Assembly: GCA_020829485.1 (NCBI GenBank)
Contig: JAIVFU010000282.1
Coordinates: 1-5,390 of the forward strand
From: Nostoc sp. CHAB 5834
GTDB lineage: Bacteria; Cyanobacteriota; Cyanobacteriia; Cyanobacteriales; Nostocaceae
Direction: 5' to 3'
DNA length: 5,390 nucleotides
Shown here: positions 1-5,320 of the stretch, in pieces
Numbering within the stretch: the first letter of the stretch is position 1
Layout of the letters: the number at the start of each line of letters is the position of its first letter
The notes under the pieces: generated by a model
Seen by the model: only the letters and a program-made list of their open reading frames with translations
Database searches by the model: none
Told to the model about the DNA's origin: nothing
Program-made: the position numbers and the translations under genes

Positions 1-110
1 TTCGTTTGGCATCTGGGAAATGTCTTTGTGGGCGGTGGCTAGGTAACTTTACTATCACGGAGGAATGTCTGCTGGTAGGTGTTTTTCAGTTTACTTGCAA
101 ACAACACCAA
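1..110 (-). other. Probable decayed 3' continuation of the baseplate-type gene
   Basis: Downstream of the TAA that ends the CxxC gene, no single minus-strand frame stays open. Short stretches in different frames nevertheless read like one protein tail: LVLFASK in the gene's own frame just after the stop, LPADIPP in another, SVIVK in the third, then SYLATAHKDISQMPNE reaching the window edge. Members of the baseplate family that this gene resembles are longer than 137 residues and continue with a helical segment and usually a second CxxC pair. The simplest inference is that the gene once continued here and has picked up a stop and several small indels. Sequencing errors would look the same. The frame fragments are read directly; their relation to the family is from memory and is tentative. 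Confidence 0.35.
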
Positions 111-524
111 TTAGATAGCTAGGGGTTCTAGTAGTGCGGTGGGACTTAGTTGATGCGATGAAGTAGCGATCGCTATTAAATCTAAACTATTAGGTAAGCG
201 TACCTCTAGTTCTCCCTCCTCTACCTGCAATCGCAAAGTGTCTGTTGTCGGTGTGATAGCAGCGGCGGTAATATCTGCAATCTGAAAATTGAGTTCCAAT
301 TTTTCCCCACACTTGGGACAAGCAGCAACACTCTGCACCTGTGAACCAAAAGTTAACTCCCGTAATGTGAATAATAGGCGATCGCGTTGACCGATGCTCA
401 GGGTTGCTAAATTTTGACTGTCTGGACAAGCCGCAGTTAACAAAATCAATGCTTTTTGCAGGGGTTGTTGTGTCAATCCCTGCTCCCAAGTTGTTAACAA
501 TTCCTGAGATGAGAGTCTACGCAT
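111..524 (-). CDS. T4-type baseplate (PF12322-like) protein, N-terminal half; likely truncated
   Basis: A 137-residue protein starting MRRLSSQELL. Features recalled for phage T4-like baseplate/hub-assembly proteins of contractile injection systems are visible: an N-terminal helix with a WEQG motif (about residues 6-18), a helical ALILLTAACP stretch (25-34), a GQRDRLLFTLRELTFG segment (45-60), and a CPKCGEKLEL motif (69-78) whose two cysteines would form half of a metal site. It ends soon after an EVRLPNSLDLIAIA segment (107-120), where relatives carry on, usually to another CxxC pair, so the metal site lacks its partner here. The ATG at 524 is preferred over an upstream TTG at 623 because the 33 extra codons run through repeat DNA; neither start has a good Shine-Dalgarno. 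It follows the tube gene on the same strand after 163 bases, fitting a baseplate role. It may be a pseudogene; the family assignment is moderately sure. Confidence 0.6.
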   Translation of the reverse strand: MRRLSSQELLTTWEQGLTQQPLQKALILLTAACPDSQNLATLSIGQRDRLLFTLRELTFGSQVQSVAACPKCGEKLELNFQIADITAAAITPTTDTLRLQVEEGELEVRLPNSLDLIAIATSSHQLSPTALLEPLAI

Positions 525-540
525 AAAGGAATTCAAAATG

Positions 541-605
541 CAAAGTGGCGCGGAGGTAAGCGCAAAGATACGCGGAGAGTAACTTGAGAAGTAGTCACTT
601 GAGAA
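541..605. repeat. Cyanobacterial intergenic repeat with ACTTGAGAA direct repeat
   Basis: Between the tube and CxxC genes lies a purine-rich stretch alternating GCGGAG, GCGCAAAG and similar words (541-580), of a kind scattered through Nostoc-type genomes. Two exact copies of ACTTGAGAA follow at 582-590 and 597-605. It separates two genes that would otherwise be expected to lie close together in an operon. Function unknown. Confidence 0.5.
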
Positions 606-652
606 ATAGATTGTGTGGAGCAATAGCGCAACCCAACACCAAGATCCTTTTT

Positions 653-687
653 AACAGTCAACAGTCAACTATCAACCATCAACAATT
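653..687. repeat. Heptamer (STRR-type) repeat array, AACNATC
   Basis: Five consecutive 7-bp units: AACAGTC, AACAGTC, AACTATC, AACCATC and AACAATT. This is the degenerate short tandem heptamer type typical of heterocystous cyanobacteria. The array ends at the base next to the tube gene's stop codon (688-690), so it forms the first 35 bases of that gene's 3' untranslated region. Confidence 0.75.
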
Positions 688-1215
688 TTAGAAACTTTCT
701 TCTTTGGGTTCTTTCACTTCATCATCCCGTTCCCAACCTTCGTTTTCTAACTTAATATTTTGGATGGCTATGGCGTTGGCGTTTGCATCTAAATCTGGCA
801 AAGCTTGATATTCGGAAACCCAACAGCGATAAATTTTGTAAGATATCGCTTTTTGACCTGCTTCATTAAACACATCGATAATAATATCTTTGCGAAAATC
901 GGCGAGTGATACTTCTTTGGTTCTTTGATCTGCTCCAGCTTGGGCATTTTTGTAATTCCAAACTTTACTTGCCCATTTTTCAAATTCGGGGTCGTGGGTA
1001 ACACCACGTTCTAACATAATGGCTTCATACTCGGTGCGTCCTGGAGATTTACGTGATGTGCTAGGATCACCGCCTTCTCTATGTTTGACAACTTCTGTTG
1101 TCCGTTTTAAAGCTCCAACTTTACTAATACCCGCCACGTATTTACCATCCCATTTCACCCGAAAATTAAAGTTTTTATAGGGATCAAATCGCTGAGAATT
1201 GACTGTAAATTCCAT
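688..1215 (-). CDS. Phage tail tube protein, T4 gp19 family (inner tube of contractile injection system)
   Basis: This 175-residue protein would polymerise into the rigid inner tube that the contracting sheath drives through a target membrane. Family hallmarks are a FRVKWDGKYVAGISKVGAL strand pair (about residues 18-36), then TEVVKHREGGDPSTSRKSPGR (40-60), the near-invariant loop of gp19-like tubes, then LERGVTHDPEFEKW (68-81), the usual helix start. The C-terminal IYRCWVSEYQALPDLDANAN (128-147) and IKLENEGWERD (154-164) segments also match. The length is normal for a tube subunit. The ATG at 1215 has a strong Shine-Dalgarno, AAGGAG at 1225-1230, 9 bases away. It lies 109 bases downstream of the sheath gene, the usual sheath-tube order. 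Many injection systems carry a second tube paralogue; none is in this window. Family call is secure; the system type is inferred from context. Confidence 0.93.
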   Translation of the reverse strand: MEFTVNSQRFDPYKNFNFRVKWDGKYVAGISKVGALKRTTEVVKHREGGDPSTSRKSPGRTEYEAIMLERGVTHDPEFEKWASKVWNYKNAQAGADQRTKEVSLADFRKDIIIDVFNEAGQKAISYKIYRCWVSEYQALPDLDANANAIAIQNIKLENEGWERDDEVKEPKEESF

Positions 1216-1224
1216 GATTAATTA

Positions 1225-1230
1225 CTCCTT
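1225..1230 (-). promoter_or_regulatory. Ribosome binding site of the tube gene
   Basis: AAGGAG on the minus strand, 9 bases before the ATG at 1215. It is a near-perfect anti-16S match and stronger than the sheath's, in keeping with a highly expressed structural subunit. Confidence 0.8.
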
Positions 1231-1237
1231 GTTCACT

Positions 1238-1258
1238 AATTCCCAATTCATAATTCTT
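1238..1258. repeat. Short heptamer array, AATTCNN
   Basis: Three consecutive 7-bp units: AATTCCC, AATTCAT and AATTCTT, in the leader of the tube gene just upstream of its ribosome binding site. It is an STRR-type repeat like those in the other gaps of this window. Confidence 0.6.
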
Positions 1259-1274
1259 AAGAAGACCGGAGAAA

Positions 1275-1314
1275 GGGAAGATGTAGAGGACAAAAGAAAA
1301 TAGATGATCTTCCC
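1275..1314 (-). other. Inverted repeat between sheath and tube genes (possible RNA hairpin)
   Basis: GGGAAGAT (1275-1282) and ATCTTCCC (1307-1314) are perfect 8-bp complements around a 24-base loop, beginning 11 bases after the sheath stop on the transcribed minus strand. The RNA after the stem reads UUUCUCC, not a clear U-run, so a strong intrinsic terminator is unlikely. A partial attenuator or an mRNA processing/stability hairpin between two subunits needed in large amounts is possible. The pairing is seen; the role is inferred. Confidence 0.45.
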
Positions 1315-1324
1315 AATCCCCAAT

Positions 1325-3043
1325 TTAAACTGCAATTTGACCTGCTATTTGTTGAATTTTGATGATGACAAATTCTGCCGGTTTGAGAGGAGCAAAACCA
1401 ACTACGATGTTGACAATTCCCAAATTAATATCGGTTTGGGTAGTGGTTTCGCTGCTGCACTTGACAAAATAAGCTTCTTGTGGGGTGCGTCCTTGGAATG
1501 CTCCTTGGCGGAAAAGATTATTCATGAAGGCACCGATATTTAAGCGAATCTGCGCCCATAGAGGTTCATCGTTGGGTTCAAATACTACCCATTGTGTCCC
1601 CCGATAGAGGCTTTCTTCGATGTAGAGAGCTGTGCGGCGGACAGGAATATATTTCCATTCGGAGGCGAAGCGATCGTCTCCTTGTAAGGTACGCGCACCC
1701 CAAACGATACGTCCCACACCAGGAAACGCTCTTAAACAGTTAATTCCCAAGGGATTTAATTCGCCGTTTTCCGGGTCTGTTAAGGGTACACTCAACTGGG
1801 GTACACCAACTAAATTTGTTTCTAGTCCGGCTGGTGCTTTCCAAATCCCTCTTTGTGCATCAGTCCTAGCAAAAATTCCGGCTACTGCTCCACAGGGGGC
1901 AAAATCTTCTATTTGTTCACCAAGTAGGGGATTTGGCTGTTTCAGGCGGGGGAAAAATACGGCTGCATGATTGCTGCGTGTACCGACGTTATCTATATTT
2001 CCTTTGGCATCATCTTTAGTCGTCCAGTTCTTTGGCGAATCAACTATCAAAAAAGCCCGACGTTTTTCGCAGTAAGCAGCAGCTTCTCCAATTAAACTAC
2101 TTTCTACATCGCCATCTGCATAAGGTGGAATGCACAACAAGTTAAATAAGTCAACTTTTTCTAAGGCGTAAAGTCCTTTTTTCTGAGTTTGAGCGTTGTC
2201 ACCGATAAAATTGGCTGTAGTTAGATTTTTGCCATCGAATGCTTGTTTAGCAGTAGTTTCAGTGTTTTCTTCTAGCTTTTTAATAGCATTCTTGTAAATT
2301 TTATCTGCATTATCTAATGCGGTAGTTGCACTATCAATATCTGTTGGTACTTGTGGTTTAGCTTGCTTGGCAGTTATTAGTGCTTGCTTGGCTTTAATCA
2401 GTTTTTCCAATTCTTCATGAGCTTTTTTAATGTCTTGTGGCAAATCAGCTAGTAGTGGTTCTAATTCATTTGGTGATGTGTCTTTTGTTTTCCAACTAAC
2501 CAGTTTTGATTCATTTTTTAAGACTTTATCGATACTACGGGGTTTGTTGGGGGCGATTGTTAAATTTAAAAACTTCTCTTGCGTCCCCCCAGGAGCCAGA
2601 TCCCGAATCGTTAAATTAAACAAGTCTTTTTTCTCTAGACCCATTTGTTGAGCAACTGCTTCGGAAACGTCTACGTCAAGGGTGGCTTGTAGTTTTTCTC
2701 CCCACTTTCCTTTATAGGCAGCCTCTAATGTTAATCCTGCAACGTTAAGTCTAGATATTTCATTATCTGTGTCTTTTTTTTCGTATAGGCGCACAATAAT
2801 CGCTTGTGAACCACCATTTAGGTAGAAATCCCGTACTGCATAACCTAAACTACTTTCTACCCACAAACCACCAAAAATTCTTTCAAAATCGCTGTAGCTA
2901 TTGATGGTAATTGGTTCATCTGTGGGGCCACACAAAGCTCTGCCAATGAAAGCAGTAATTGATGTGGCTACACCTGTAATTGTGCGTACACCACTGGGAA
3001 TTTCCTCAATATATACACCTGGATATGTTGGTGTTGTCGGCAT
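1325..3043 (-). CDS. Contractile tail sheath protein (phage sheath family)
   Basis: A 572-residue sheath subunit whose contraction powers injection. The N-terminus MPTTPTYPGVYIEEIPSG is diagnostic of tail sheaths (PF04984 type) and is followed by ITAFIGRALCGP (29-40) and FERIFGGL...AVRDFYLNGG (53-78). The subtilisin-like core resumes at GLYALEKVDLFNLLCIPP (290-307). The C-terminal domain (PF17482 type) has INCLRAFPGVGRIVWGART (434-452), IPVRRTALYIEESLYRGTQW (466-485) and a final APLKPAEFVIIKI strand (551-563), which in known sheaths knits neighbouring subunits. A lysine-rich helical insert at about 193-285 separates the first domains from the core. The ATG at 3043 is chosen because conserved sequence begins there and GGAG lies 10 bases upstream; an extension to 3064 adds only seven unconserved residues. 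It is the first visible gene of the cluster, preceded by a long gene-free stretch. In cyanobacteria such proteins belong to thylakoid-anchored injection systems. Confidence 0.95.
   Translation of the reverse strand: MPTTPTYPGVYIEEIPSGVRTITGVATSITAFIGRALCGPTDEPITINSYSDFERIFGGLWVESSLGYAVRDFYLNGGSQAIIVRLYEKKDTDNEISRLNVAGLTLEAAYKGKWGEKLQATLDVDVSEAVAQQMGLEKKDLFNLTIRDLAPGGTQEKFLNLTIAPNKPRSIDKVLKNESKLVSWKTKDTSPNELEPLLADLPQDIKKAHEELEKLIKAKQALITAKQAKPQVPTDIDSATTALDNADKIYKNAIKKLEENTETTAKQAFDGKNLTTANFIGDNAQTQKKGLYALEKVDLFNLLCIPPYADGDVESSLIGEAAAYCEKRRAFLIVDSPKNWTTKDDAKGNIDNVGTRSNHAAVFFPRLKQPNPLLGEQIEDFAPCGAVAGIFARTDAQRGIWKAPAGLETNLVGVPQLSVPLTDPENGELNPLGINCLRAFPGVGRIVWGARTLQGDDRFASEWKYIPVRRTALYIEESLYRGTQWVVFEPNDEPLWAQIRLNIGAFMNNLFRQGAFQGRTPQEAYFVKCSSETTTQTDINLGIVNIVVGFAPLKPAEFVIIKIQQIAGQIAV
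2189..2467 (-). other. Lysine-rich helical insert in the sheath with 21-bp internal duplication
   Basis: Codons about 193-285 of the sheath encode a segment rich in K, A, E, L and D with no glycine in its first part: LPQDIKKAHEELEKLIKAKQ (201-220), then a proline break (230-233), then ALDNADKIYKNAIKKLEEN (242-260). It looks like two helices forming a coiled-coil hairpin. The heptad AKQAxxx occurs twice in tandem (218-224 and 225-231), and the DNA word GCTTGCTTGGC recurs exactly 21 bases apart (2361-2371 and 2382-2392), the trace of a seven-codon duplication. The position between sheath domains suggests it lies on the outer surface. Confidence 0.6.
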
Positions 3044-3053
3044 AACAAATAGT

Positions 3054-3057
3054 CTCC
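3054..3057 (-). promoter_or_regulatory. Ribosome binding site deciding the sheath start
   Basis: GGAG on the minus strand, 10 bases before the ATG at 3043. It supports that start over the in-frame upstream ATG at 3064, which would place this motif inside the coding region. Confidence 0.7.
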
Positions 3058-3073
3058 ACTGCAATTAATGAAA

Positions 3074-3115
3074 TCGAAAGTCGAAAGTTAATTACTCTCT
3101 CACTCAGCACTCAGC
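3074..3115. repeat. Two heptamer pairs, TCGAAAG and ACTCAGC
   Basis: TCGAAAG occurs twice in tandem (3074-3087) and ACTCAGC twice in tandem (3102-3115). Both are STRR-type heptamers of filamentous cyanobacteria. They sit in the sheath gene's upstream region, probably in its 5' untranslated leader. Confidence 0.7.
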
Positions 3116-3150
3116 ACGGGCTAAACGCCCCGCTACCGCTAACACCACTT
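3116..3150. repeat. Dispersed Nostoc-type repeat with GGGC/GCCC hairpin
   Basis: GGGC (3118-3121) and GCCC (3127-3130) pair across a TAAAC loop, followed by the repeated words GCTACC and GCTAAC. This block commonly adjoins the ACTCAGC heptamers in Nostoc-type genomes (recalled, not searched). It is a palindromic intergenic repeat of unknown function. Confidence 0.5.
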
Positions 3151-3169
3151 TGCTATAACTTGTCAGACA

Positions 3170-3197
3170 ATTTTGGATTTAGGATTTTCGATTGATT
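3170..3197. repeat. Heptamer array, ATTTNNG type
   Basis: Consecutive units ATTTTGG, ATTTAGG, ATTTTCG and ATTGATT are a degenerate STRR run. It overlaps the second arm of an 11-bp dyad, TTGTCAGACAA (3160-3170). Confidence 0.6.
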
Positions 3198-3368
3198 TCA
3201 TCGATAAATCCGAGGCTTGTTACCATCAAGGAATTATTGGTCAATTATCATGTCCGTATGGAACGCGAAGCACTCTACCCAGTGAGTTTACGGTACACAT
3301 ACGAAAATTATTCATTCCATCCCTAAAAAAATGCTATTTTCTCGCTCTCTCTCAGCAATCACATCTAC

Positions 3369-3477
3369 GCTAGTACAAATTCAACAAAAATAAAGCCATT
3401 ATTTGGAAATGGACTAAAGACTTTAAGAATAAAGCATTCTCACTGCTGATTGTTGTTTTTTGCCTTTTTGTACTAGC
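3369..3477. mobile_element. MITE-like element with 11-bp perfect terminal inverted repeats
   Basis: GCTAGTACAAA (3369-3379) is exactly complementary to TTTGTACTAGC (3467-3477), and both ends continue into A/T-rich strings, giving a 109-bp non-coding unit. Inside are small stems CCATT/AATGG and CTTTA/TAAAG. Each end contains TA followed by GTACAAA, so an insertion duplicating TA inside a GCTAGC site, as IS630/Tc1-mariner-type elements do, would give exactly this arrangement. No transposase is encoded. The inverted repeat is seen; the MITE and family assignment are inferred. A strong CTGCCGGGCAG palindrome (3477-3487) abuts the right end. A further copy of TAGTACAAA lies at 5321-5329. Confidence 0.5.
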
Positions 3478-3899
3478 TGCCGGGCAGTTATAAACTTTAG
3501 ATATTGTTTTTGAGCTTCAGTGTTATCACACACAGTGTATATCAAAGCAAAATTAGTGGCTGATTAGATTTATTTGTAACAAAAATAATAAAATATTCAA
3601 ATAAAAACATAAAAACTAAATTAGTGTGGGTTTGCACATAAGATGAAATTGGAACAACGAAGTTACGAAGGTTTCAGGCGACGGAATTCGCGCCTAAAGC
3701 ATCTGTGAGAGGTAAAGATAAAGTACATTTTGTCAATCAGTTAAAATACTCAAAAAATCTAAATGAAAATGATAATTGTGCGCGAGGTAGGGGAATAATA
3801 AAGTTCAACAATTTCTGTTAGGCGCTTTACCCCGCTCCTAGCATCCGTCCATGAATCGCTCGATTGCTTGTACGCCTTGCTCACGCTACGTTATTACTA

Positions 3900-3911
3900 G
3901 AGCGATCGCTC
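3900..3911. repeat. HIP1 octamer inside a 12-bp palindrome
   Basis: GAGCGATCGCTC is a perfect palindrome around a GCGATCGC octamer, located just beyond the 3' end of the minus-strand gene ending at 3939. Two direct copies of ATGCCAAA follow (3918-3933). No U-run follows on the minus strand, so it is not called a terminator. Other HIP1 copies lie at 166-173, 378-385, 4083-4090 and 5078-5085. Confidence 0.6.
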
Positions 3912-3938
3912 CACTGGATGCCAAAATGCCAAAATTGT

Positions 3939-4496
3939 TCAGGGTATTCTCCCATACTCCGACTCCAGAAGATTCAACAATTTATCTTCCACAGCAGTAA
4001 GATAAGGGCGATTCACCTTCCCCAATAACTGCAACAGACTTTTGATTGTCTCCTCCAGCCCACTCGAATACACCCGACTGATGCGATCGCTCAAGGATTG
4101 CATCTGCTGACACTCCTGGGGTAAGTAGTTGAAGGACTTCAGGTGTTGCAACCCAATGGTGTACTCGCCATCCCAGACTCTCACGGTGCAACTAAAGTCA
4201 TTCACTGCGCTGACAATCGCCCAGCACCCGCCCTTGCCTCTCAGATCGGGATTGTCTTTAACAAGGATTTGGCACACTTCACCGATTTGGTAGGTGTTTG
4301 GTACTTTCGTCCTTTCCAGGATGCGCTGCACAACATCTTTGACGATTCTACCAGTCGGCACTTTCCCACCAGCAAGTTCTACTGCCGTTAGCCACACTTC
4401 TTGTTGTTCCTGGGGTTCAAGCTTGGTCACCCGATTTAACTTTCGAGCGATTAGCGTGGGTTGATGATTGGTATATACGTGATGAAACATACTCAA
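3939..4496 (-). CDS. Conserved cyanobacterial protein of unknown function, C-terminal part; 5'-truncated
   Basis: An open frame of 185 residues. From about residue 24 it reads like a real conserved protein: [20 protein letters not shown] (26-45), [20 protein letters not shown] (46-65), then [20 protein letters not shown] (72-91), [20 protein letters not shown] (92-111), and a helical tail ending [25 protein letters not shown] recognise this pattern from larger cyanobacterial proteins, often on plasmids or accessory DNA, that may be DNA-binding; no function can be named. The middle segment looks beta-rich and the tail alpha-helical; no membrane segment or signal peptide is present. The first 20 or so residues lie antisense to conserved transposase sequence, and the ATG at 4496 has no good Shine-Dalgarno, so this start is probably accidental and the native N-terminal domain has been lost. 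Expression is doubtful. Confidence 0.6.
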   Translation of the reverse strand: MSMFHHVYTNHQPTLIARKLNRVTKLEPQEQQEVWLTAVELAGGKVPTGRIVKDVVQRILERTKVPNTYQIGEVCQILVKDNPDLRGKGGCWAIVSAVNDFSCTVRVWDGEYTIGLQHLKSFNYLPQECQQMQSLSDRISRVYSSGLEETIKSLLQLLGKVNRPYLTAVEDKLLNLLESEYGRIP

Positions 4497-5281
4497 AGGC
4501 TCTAGCAGAGATAATTAATTTTCATACCAAAATTCCATTTTCTGCCTATTGGGGTGATGGGAAAACTTCTTCAAGCGATGGTCAGCGATTTAAGGCCGCT
4601 GGTCCTAAAAGCTTTAATGAGGAGATTAACGCTAAATATGGAACTGATAGAAGCGTGACATTTTACACGCACATTTCCGACCAGTATGAACCATTCCACA
4701 CTAACGTGATTTATGCAACTGATAGGGATGCAACTCATGTTCTGGATGGTTTGATGTATCACGAAACTGACTTAAAAATAGAAGAACATTTTACTGATAC
4801 TAACGGTTTTACTGACCATGTTTTTGGTATATGTCATCTACTGGGGTTTCGTTTTTGTCCCCGGATGCGTGATTTAGCTTCTAAAAAGTTACACTTTTTT
4901 GATGGTGTTAATCAGAATTCACCTTTGTCACCGTTTTTAGGTGAGAAAATTAATGTCAAATTAATTGCTGCTTGCTGGGATGATATTCTCCGACTGGCTA
5001 CTTCCGTTTCAATTGGAACAGTTACGGCTTCCTTGATCATGCGTAAGTTAGCGTCCCATCCTCGCCAAAACAAATTAGCGATCGCTCTGCGGGAAGTAGG
5101 AAGAATTGAGAGGACATTGTTCACAAGCCCTCAGTTGCGACGTAAAGCTACTAGCGAACTTAACAAGGGGGAATTGAAAAACTCGTTGTCGAGAGCGGTC
5201 TTCTTCCACCGTTTGGGAGAAGTGCGCGATCGTTCGTTTGAAGATCAATCAATACGTGCGAGCCAGCAATTCTCATTTTGA
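4430..5281 (+). pseudogene. tnpA: Tn3-family transposase fragment (TnpA catalytic C-terminal region)
   Basis: About 283 residues of a protein normally near 1000. Characteristic Tn3 TnpA motifs occur in order: [20 protein letters not shown], then [98 protein letters not shown] and [15 protein letters not shown]. Counting from 4430, candidate DDE residues are the Asp of SSSDGQ (about 50), the Asp of FTDTNG (123) and the Glu of NKGE (about 248); the third is chosen by spacing. The N-terminal DNA-binding and dimerisation regions are absent. After RAS the frame runs into QQFSF and stops, where relatives continue with the WNT-containing tail, so the 3' end is lost too. There is no native start; a GTG at 4655 or nearby could be called automatically. 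No res site or resolvase is visible. Non-functional remnant. Confidence 0.9.
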
Positions 5282-5320
5282 AATAAATAGAGTATTAACC
5301 CCATTTTGAAATTCAAAATG
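5274..5320. repeat. 19-bp palindrome and direct repeat after the transposase fragment
   Basis: CATTTTGAAATTCAAAATG (5302-5320) is a perfect dyad with 9-bp arms and one central base. Its left part, CATTTTGAAAT, is also present at 5274-5284, where it supplies the transposase fragment's TGA stop. The right part, ATTCAAAATG, recurs at 531-540. It may be a dispersed AT-rich repeat or a weak stem-loop; there is no evidence for termination. Confidence 0.55.

Larger units (their letters stand above)
3044..3938. other. Long gene-free stretch upstream of the sheath
   Basis: About 895 bases between the sheath start and the stop of the gene at 3939. No frame gives a protein with a recognisable start, ribosome site and composition. 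The longest plus-strand reading (3173-3373) begins inside heptamer repeats and looks accidental. Contents are repeats at 3074-3197, a MITE-like element at 3369-3477, an AT-rich tract at about 3565-3625, and a HIP1 palindrome at 3900-3911. The sheath promoter is expected here on the minus strand, but no convincing -35/-10 pair could be assigned. Confidence 0.6.

Noticed and set aside
524..623. N-terminal extension of the CxxC gene to a TTG at 623
   Set aside because: The extra 33 codons cover intergenic repeat DNA, and conserved sequence begins at the ATG at 524.
1632..1970. 112-residue plus-strand open frame opposite the sheath
   Set aside because: It is the antisense shadow of the conserved sheath C-terminal region.
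3173..3373. 66-residue plus-strand open frame in the long gap
   Set aside because: It starts inside a heptamer repeat run, has no ribosome site, and its composition is not protein-like.
3643..3708. Short frame MKLEQRSYEGFRRRNSRLKHL, possible leader peptide
   Set aside because: No ribosome site and no downstream gene on the same strand; chance length.
3725..3740. LexA-like box starting AGTACATTTTG
   Set aside because: The second half does not match the AGTAC-N3-TGTWCT spacing, and no gene starts nearby on either strand.
3730..3747. TTGTCA and TAAAAT as a promoter
   Set aside because: The spacing is only 6 bases, far too short for a -35/-10 pair.
3044..3938. CRISPR array or tRNA in the gap
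   Set aside because: Repeats are only 7-8 bp with no spacer pattern, and no tRNA T-loop or cloverleaf was found.
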